A stretch of 5,946 nt of DNA from Anaeromyxobacteraceae bacterium. GTDB lineage: Bacteria; Myxococcota; Myxococcia; Myxococcales; Anaeromyxobacteraceae. The position numbers and the translations under genes were made by a program. Positions 1 through 3,565 of this stretch are shown in pieces. Location: contig DAIEMM010000190.1 of the NCBI GenBank assembly GCA_027349605.1, positions 1 through 5,946 of the forward strand, given 5' to 3'. The stretch's first letter is position 1, and each line of letters starts with the position of its first letter. A model generated the notes under the pieces. It was given only the letters and a program-made list of their open reading frames with translations. It searched no databases and was not told the origin of the DNA.

Positions 1-1550
1 CCTCCCCCGCGGAGAACCGCGCTGGCATACACGCCACCGTTCAGGAGCCAGAGCGCCAGGAGCGGCGAGTAGTGGGGCGACTCGTTGATCCCGTACCCGC
101 CGTATCCGTAGAGGATGGTCGGGCGATCGCCGTCGAGCTTCGTCCCCCTCATGCGCAGGACGTCCACGGGAACCCGGGTGCCGTCCTTCGACGTCGCCCA
201 CCCTCGCACCGCCTCCGACCCCGAGAGGTCGACCGGGGAGGTGGACGCGAGCCTGGTCTTCTTCACCGTCCCCTTGGCGGGGTCGAAGGCGTACCAGGCC
301 AGGGGCTCGACCCAGCTGACGTTCTGGAACAGGATCCCGCGGCCCGCCATCGGGACGACCTGCCCCACCGTGGACACCGGAAGGACCGGCACCTCTCCCA
401 GGGGCTTCCCGGAGAGACCGACCATGTGCAGCCGGGACGGTCCCCCGTCGATCGTGGCGACGTAGATCCGATCGCGCGCCACCTCCATGCCCAGGATCGC
501 CTCGCTCCCCTGCGGGACCACCACGCGGGCGCCGGCCAGCGGATCGGCCCCCCGTGGGGGAAGCGCGAGCCGCAGGATCCGGCCGCGCGGGGCTCCCTTG
601 CGGGAGAGCACGAAGAGGTCGGGCCCCTCCCCGAACTCGCCGTTCACGGACAGATCGGCGAACTTGGAGATGCGCGCCCACGAGCCCTTGCCGCCGGGCC
701 GCAGCCACAGCTCGACCTCGCCGCCGTCGCCGTTCTTCACCTCGGCGAGCACCCACTTCCCGTCGCGCTTCGCGCGGAGCGTCACCTCGGCGATGCGGGG
801 GAGCTCGCCCCCGAGCTCCCGGCGGTCCGTGGACGCGGGCTTGCCCAGCTGGTGGAACCAGACCTGCTGGTAGAAGGCGAGGTCCGCCGCGGGGCGCTCC
901 CCCTCGCGCGGATAGCGGGTGTACCAGAACGCCGAGCCGTCCCGGTTCCAGGCCAGCGAGCCGCCCGCCGTGCCGCCGTGGACGCGCGGGATGCGCTCGC
1001 CCAGCGGCTTCATCGTCGCCACGTCGAAGACCTGCACGTCCCCGGACTCGGTCCCTCCCTGGGAGAGCGAGACCGCGATCCTCTTCCCGTCGGGCGACGG
1101 GACGAACCAGTCGACGTTGGTCTTTCCGGTCGGGTCGAGCACCGACGGATCGAGGAGGACCCGCTCCCGGGAGGCGTCGCCGGGCGAGGCCATCCAGACC
1201 AGCACGGGCTGCTGCCGCGCCGGATCGCTATTCATGGCGAAGAAGGCCCCCTTGCGCTCGACCAGGGAGAACCAGGAGGGCGAGCGCGCCAGCACGATGG
1301 CCTTCACCTGCTCCCGGATCTCCCTCGCGCCGGGGAGGCCGTCCAGGAAGGCCCGGGCCGCCGCGCCCTGCGCCTCGGTCCAGGCTTTCACCTCGGGTGA
1401 ATGGGAGTCCTCGAGCCACCGGAAGGGATCCACCACCTCCACCCCGTGGTGGATCTCGGTGACGGGCCGGCGGGGCGTCCGGGGCGGCTGCGGGGCCTGG
1501 GCGGCCTGTGCGGTGACGAGCGAGGCGAGGGCGATCGCGAGGAGGCTCAT
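1..1550 (-). CDS. Prolyl oligopeptidase (peptidase family S9A), N-terminal 516 residues, 3' end outside window
   Basis: Serine peptidase expected to cleave short peptides after proline. What is seen: residues 41-48 read DPFRWLED, followed by SPEVKAW at 51-57, the N-terminal signature of S9A enzymes. A long middle part has blade-like repeats (for example SPDGKRIAVSLSQGG, WNRDGSAFWYTRYP) typical of the seven-bladed propeller. The hydrolase domain begins at YGYGGYG (481-487), and the reading ends in VYASAVLRGG (507-516). Y483 aligns with the oxyanion-hole tyrosine of the family. The Ser/Asp/His triad, about 190 residues further on in a normal ~700-residue enzyme, is not in view. The first ~19 residues (MSLLAIALASLVTAQAAQA) look like a signal peptide, so a periplasmic or secreted enzyme is inferred, although there is no Lys/Arg before the hydrophobic core. 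The start is fixed: the in-frame TAG of the upstream gene lies only 12 bases before this ATG, with GGAAGGA 6 bases upstream. It is cotranscribed with the quinone reductase gene. Family assignment is very secure; exact substrate is not. Confidence 0.95.
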   Translation of the reverse strand, partial: MSLLAIALASLVTAQAAQAPQPPRTPRRPVTEIHHGVEVVDPFRWLEDSHSPEVKAWTEAQGAAARAFLDGLPGAREIREQVKAIVLARSPSWFSLVERKGAFFAMNSDPARQQPVLVWMASPGDASRERVLLDPSVLDPTGKTNVDWFVPSPDGKRIAVSLSQGGTESGDVQVFDVATMKPLGERIPRVHGGTAGGSLAWNRDGSAFWYTRYPREGERPAADLAFYQQVWFHQLGKPASTDRRELGGELPRIAEVTLRAKRDGKWVLAEVKNGDGGEVELWLRPGGKGSWARISKFADLSVNGEFGEGPDLFVLSRKGAPRGRILRLALPPRGADPLAGARVVVPQGSEAILGMEVARDRIYVATIDGGPSRLHMVGLSGKPLGEVPVLPVSTVGQVVPMAGRGILFQNVSWVEPLAWYAFDPAKGTVKKTRLASTSPVDLSGSEAVRGWATSKDGTRVPVDVLRMRGTKLDGDRPTILYGYGGYGINESPHYSPLLALWLLNGGVYASAVLRGG

Positions 1551-1565
1551 GTCGGTTCCTTCCTA
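1551..1565 (-). promoter_or_regulatory. Ribosome binding site of the oligopeptidase gene overlapping the qorA stop codon
   Basis: Read on the minus strand, the stretch is TAGGAAGGAACCGAC followed by ATG. The Shine-Dalgarno sequence GGAAGGA starts on the last base of the qorA TAG stop and ends 6 bases before the start codon. Ribosomes finishing qorA therefore sit on the start site of the next gene, so translational coupling is likely (inference). No room exists for a separate promoter or terminator between the genes. Confidence 0.8.
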
Positions 1566-2534
1566 GGGGACGAGGATGATCGACCCGGTGGTGCGGCGCC
1601 CTTCCAGCGCCCGGTGGGCGTCGGCGGCCTGGGCGAGCGGCCAGCGGTGGCTCGCCTCGACGCGCACCTTCCCGGACAGGAGGACGGCGAAGAGCTCGCG
1701 CGCTCCCTCCTCCAGGTCCTCGCGCCGGGCCGTGTAGCTGAAGAGCGTGGGGCGCGTCAGGAAGAGCGATCCCTTCGCCGCCAGCACCGAGACGTCGAGC
1801 GGGGGCACCGGCCCGGAGGCGTTGCCGTAGGTCACCATGAGCCCGGCCGGCGAGAGGCAGTCGAGCGAGCCCTCGAAGGTGCTCCGGCCGACGGAGTCGT
1901 AGACCACCGGGACCCCTTCCCCCTTCGTCAGCTCCCGGACGCGCTTCGCGAAGTCCTCGCGGGTGTAGACGATCACGTCGCTGGCGCCGGCCGCCAGCGC
2001 GAGTTTCCCCTTCTCGTCGCTGCCCACCGTGGCGATGGCCCGGGCCCCCAGCGCCCGCAGCCACTGCATGGCGATGAGCCCCACGCCTCCCGCCGCCGCG
2101 TGGAAGAGCACGCTCTCGCCGGGCTTCACCGCGTGGATGCGCCGCAGCAGCATCCAGACCGTCATGCCCTTCAGGAACGCGGCGGCGGTGACCTCGTCGG
2201 AGACCCCGTCGGGGATGCGCACCAGGCGGTCGGCGGGAACCAGCGCCGCCTCGGAGTAGGCGCCGGGCATCCGCGAGACGTAGGCCACCCGGTCGCCGGC
2301 CTTCACCTGGCCGACCCCGGGCCCCACCGCCTCGACGACGCCGGCCGCCTCCACGCCCACGCCGCTCGGCAGCGGCAGCTTGTAGAGGCCGGTCCGGTGG
2401 TAGGTGTCGACGAAGTTCACGCCGATGGCGGTGTGGCGCACGCGCGCCAGGCCTGCCCCGGGCGCCGGCACCTCCACCGCCTCGAACCGCAGGACCTCGG
2501 GCCCCCCCGTCTCGTGGAATCGGATCGCCTTCAT
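1563..2534 (-). CDS. qorA: Zinc-independent NADPH:quinone oxidoreductase (QorA type, medium-chain dehydrogenase/reductase superfamily)
   Basis: A 323-residue protein, close to the ~327 residues of E. coli QorA, that should reduce quinones or similar electrophilic carbonyl compounds with NADPH in the cytoplasm. What is seen: an N-terminal GroES-like part (about 1-115) opening MKAIRFHETGGPEVL, then GVNFVDTYHRTGLY (38-51), where zinc alcohol dehydrogenases carry a metal-binding cysteine. No zinc ligands are present. The Rossmann part carries the nucleotide loop AAAGGVG (146-152), then YDSVGRSTF (212-220), DCLSPAGLMVTYGN (225-238) and a TGSIILVP end matching the QorA family. Lysines 175/177 and Tyr190 lie where QorA enzymes contact the NADPH 2'-phosphate (from memory of the family, moderate certainty). 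The start is supported by GGAGGT 7 bases upstream of ATG. It is the first gene of an operon with the oligopeptidase. The physiological substrate is unknown; a detoxification role is inferred. Confidence 0.95.
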   Translation of the reverse strand: MKAIRFHETGGPEVLRFEAVEVPAPGAGLARVRHTAIGVNFVDTYHRTGLYKLPLPSGVGVEAAGVVEAVGPGVGQVKAGDRVAYVSRMPGAYSEAALVPADRLVRIPDGVSDEVTAAAFLKGMTVWMLLRRIHAVKPGESVLFHAAAGGVGLIAMQWLRALGARAIATVGSDEKGKLALAAGASDVIVYTREDFAKRVRELTKGEGVPVVYDSVGRSTFEGSLDCLSPAGLMVTYGNASGPVPPLDVSVLAAKGSLFLTRPTLFSYTARREDLEEGARELFAVLLSGKVRVEASHRWPLAQAADAHRALEGRRTTGSIILVP

Positions 2535-2543
2535 GTGGGAAAC

Positions 2544-2555
2544 CTCCGGCCGGAG
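2544..2555. promoter_or_regulatory. Perfect 12-base palindrome over the qorA ribosome binding site
   Basis: CTCCGGCCGGAG is fully self-complementary. On the minus strand its last four bases (GGAG) are the first four of the qorA Shine-Dalgarno GGAGGT, and its first four (CTCC) are their exact complement. It also falls at the transcription start predicted from the -35 box at 2579-2584. It could be a repressor operator or, if transcribed whole, a small hairpin that masks the ribosome site. The sequence is visible; the function is inferred, and a 12-base palindrome can occur by chance in DNA this GC-rich. Confidence 0.4.
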
Positions 2556-2584
2556 TCTTTGTCCCCCCGCGAGCTTCCTGTCAA
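2556..2584 (-). promoter_or_regulatory. Candidate sigma-70-type promoter for the qorA-oligopeptidase operon
   Basis: On the minus strand a perfect TTGACA (2584-2579) is followed after 17 bases by CAAAGA (2561-2556), a poor -10 match. Transcription would start near 2549-2550, leaving a short leader of about 15 bases that still contains GGAGGT. The -35 match and its location in the divergent gap are the support. The weak -10 suggests either dependence on an activator or a wrong call. Confidence 0.5.
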
Positions 2585-2590
2585 CGATAT

Positions 2591-2619
2591 CCAGTGATTC
2601 CGGGGGTATCGATCACTGG
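2591..2619. promoter_or_regulatory. Inverted repeat CCAGTGAT-N13-ATCACTGG, candidate operator
   Basis: The arms at 2591-2598 and 2612-2619 are perfect 8-base complements. Their centres are 21 bases apart, two turns of the helix, which is the usual geometry for a dimeric DNA-binding protein. The repeat ends 6 bases upstream of the minus-strand TTGACA, at about -42 to -70 relative to the predicted qorA start. This is where activators commonly bind. It could equally serve the rightward genes at 2711. The regulator is not encoded in the window and I do not recognise the motif as a named operator. Confidence 0.4.
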
Positions 2620-2635
2620 CGCGCACCCCCTCTCT

Positions 2636-2682
2636 GGGACCGAGCGCCGGGGTCCCGACGGGAGCAAGATTCCAGCGTCGGG
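2636..2682 (+). promoter_or_regulatory. Two overlapping, mutually exclusive hairpins in the probable leader of the DUF948 gene
   Basis: Stem A pairs GGGACC (2636-2641) with GGTCCC (2651-2656) over a 9-base loop. Stem B pairs CCCGACG (2654-2660) with CGTCGGG (2676-2682) over a 15-base loop. They share bases 2654-2656, so only one can form fully. The start codon lies 28 bases after stem B. This could be a leader switch, but stems of 6-7 bases are not rare at this GC content, and the transcription start of this unit is unknown. No clear promoter for it could be picked by eye. Confidence 0.25.
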
Positions 2683-2710
2683 CAGCTGGCGGGCATCGAA
2701 CGGAGGCGGC

Positions 2711-3145
2711 ATGGAAGGCTGGCAGATTGCACTCGTGGTCCTGGCGGCCCTCCTGGTGGGCGCCGTCCTCCCGCTCCTCGTCCAGCTCTACGCCGCCCTC
2801 CACACCTTGCGGTCGGTGGCGGAGAAGAGCGCCAAGGACGTCGAGGCGGCCCTCCTCGCCATCCACCGGACCGCCGACCGTCTGGACCGGCTGGGCGCCG
2901 CGCTCGAGAAGGACGGCAAGATGGCCGAGATCGTCGAGGGCGCCGCCAACGCGGCCCAGATGGTGAACCAGCTGCGCGGCACGATGCAGGTTGCCGGGCC
3001 CGTGGCTGCGGCCGTCGTCCCTGCGGTGATGGCCGCGGTGCGGGCCTGGAAGGGGGCGATGGACCCGGACCCTTCTCCCCCGGCGCCGGAAGAGCAGCCG
3101 GCGCCCGCGAGTTCCACACGAGAGAGGAAGGAGGCCACAGGATGA
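2711..3145 (+). CDS. DUF948/YtxG-like single-pass membrane protein
   Basis: A 144-residue protein with one N-terminal membrane segment (about residues 5-28, IALVVLAALLVGAVLPLLVQ) and a long helical, amphipathic stretch (30-90) with regularly spaced hydrophobic residues. A second apolar patch follows (94-112), then a loose Pro/Glu-rich tail (117-144). A membrane anchor followed by a coiled-coil-like helix is the layout of DUF948 proteins such as Bacillus subtilis YtxG. The adjacent YtxH-domain gene strengthens the assignment. No catalytic motif is visible, so a structural or envelope-stress role is only inferred. ATG 2711 is preferred over the in-frame GTG at 2594 because GGAGG lies 4 bases upstream and the membrane segment then starts the protein. 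Its last bases overlap the next start codon (ATGA). The pairing is convincing; the sequence match to DUF948 was judged from layout, not from a profile search. Confidence 0.8.
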   Translation: MEGWQIALVVLAALLVGAVLPLLVQLYAALHTLRSVAEKSAKDVEAALLAIHRTADRLDRLGAALEKDGKMAEIVEGAANAAQMVNQLRGTMQVAGPVAAAVVPAVMAAVRAWKGAMDPDPSPPAPEEQPAPASSTRERKEATG

Positions 3146-3381
3146 GCCAGAACAACGGTGGAGTCGGTGCCGGAACGGTGCTCTTCGCGTTCCTCGCCGG
3201 AGCGACGGTCGGCGGGGTGGTGGCGTTGCTCTTCGCGCCGCAGTCGGGGCAGAAGACCCGCCAGAAGATCCTCGAGCTCGGCGACGACGCCCGGGAGACG
3301 GTGGCGCGCGTGCAGCAGGCGATGCGCGAGGCCGAGCGGGCGGCGGTCGCCACCTTCAGCGAGTCGATGAAGAAGGGCTAG
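3142..3381 (+). CDS. YtxH-domain small membrane protein
   Basis: A 79-residue protein with a glycine-rich N-terminal membrane segment (about residues 10-32) ending in ALLFAPQSGQKTRQKI (28-43). Family members typically carry a hydrophobic segment followed by LLFAP-x-SG and a basic helix, so this is a clear YtxH match. The rest (44-79) is one charged helix with a basic end. YtxH proteins have no known enzymatic activity; in Bacillus the family is linked to general stress, and in other bacteria it is often found beside DUF948 genes. The start codon overlaps the stop of the preceding gene by 4 bases. AAGGAGG lies 7 bases upstream, so tight translational coupling is expected. An in-frame extension further upstream stays open but runs antiparallel through other coding sequence and is not supported. 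The two products may work together at the inner membrane (inference). Confidence 0.9.
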   Translation: MSQNNGGVGAGTVLFAFLAGATVGGVVALLFAPQSGQKTRQKILELGDDARETVARVQQAMREAERAAVATFSESMKKG

Positions 3382-3417
3382 CAGGGAGCGGGCAAGTCCG
3401 GCGCGGCGGCGCCGGCG

Positions 3418-3490
3418 TGGCGAGACCGGGCCTCGAGGCGCAGATTTTGCTGCGACCGGCTCTGGTCTCGCCATTCAAGTTTCTGTTTTT
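3418..3490 (+). terminator. Long stem-loop with a T-rich tail after the YtxH gene, probable terminator
   Basis: TGGCGAGACC (3418-3427) pairs perfectly with GGTCTCGCCA (3464-3473). The stem can grow inward by three more pairs (two of them G-U). The 33-40 base interior is itself structured: CGCAG (3439-3443) pairs with CTGCG (3450-3454) over a 6-base loop, and CCTCGAGG (3431-3438) is self-complementary. The stem is followed by a T-rich stretch (3474-3490, 11 T in 17, ending TTTTT). The site lies 37 bases after the YtxH stop. The main doubt is the long loop and the 12-base distance to the T run, so a structured 3' end or small RNA is possible instead. Confidence 0.55.
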
Positions 3491-3507
3491 GCAGGACTTT
3501 CAATGAC

Positions 3508-3523
3508 GGCACGGAGGCACGGA
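3508..3523 (+). repeat. Tandem duplication of GGCACGGA
   Basis: Two perfect adjacent copies of the octamer (3508-3515 and 3516-3523) lie 43 bases upstream of the FAD-linked oxidase start. They sit just downstream of a T-rich stretch with a TTCAAT (3499-3504) that resembles a -10 box. They may be half-sites for a regulator or a simple replication slippage product. The repeat is certain; a function is not shown. Confidence 0.5.
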
Positions 3524-3565
3524 ACCTGCTAAAGACAAGGGTCCGCCCCTCCGGCGCCGAGGACC

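Noticed and set aside
72..1400. A 442-codon open frame on the plus strand opposite the oligopeptidase
   Set aside because: Rich in Arg, Pro, Gly, Leu and His with no domain, and it is the antisense shadow of clear S9A sequence.
1228..2064. A 278-codon minus-strand frame overlapping both qorA and the oligopeptidase in a different frame
   Set aside because: It crosses the gene boundary between two well-supported genes, and its sequence is mostly Gly/Arg/Pro.
1401..2597. A 398-codon open frame on the plus strand across qorA
   Set aside because: Histidine- and arginine-rich composition with no recognisable motif, opposite a near full-length QorA match.
2594..2710. A 39-codon in-frame extension of the DUF948 protein from a GTG
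   Set aside because: No ribosome site; it would place unrelated sequence before the membrane segment and cover the inverted repeat and hairpins. The ATG at 2711 has GGAGG upstream.
2404..3141. An upstream in-frame extension of the YtxH reading frame
   Set aside because: It would run antisense through qorA and out of frame through the DUF948 gene, giving Arg/Pro-rich sequence. The ATG at 3142 has a strong ribosome site and starts the family-like N-terminus.
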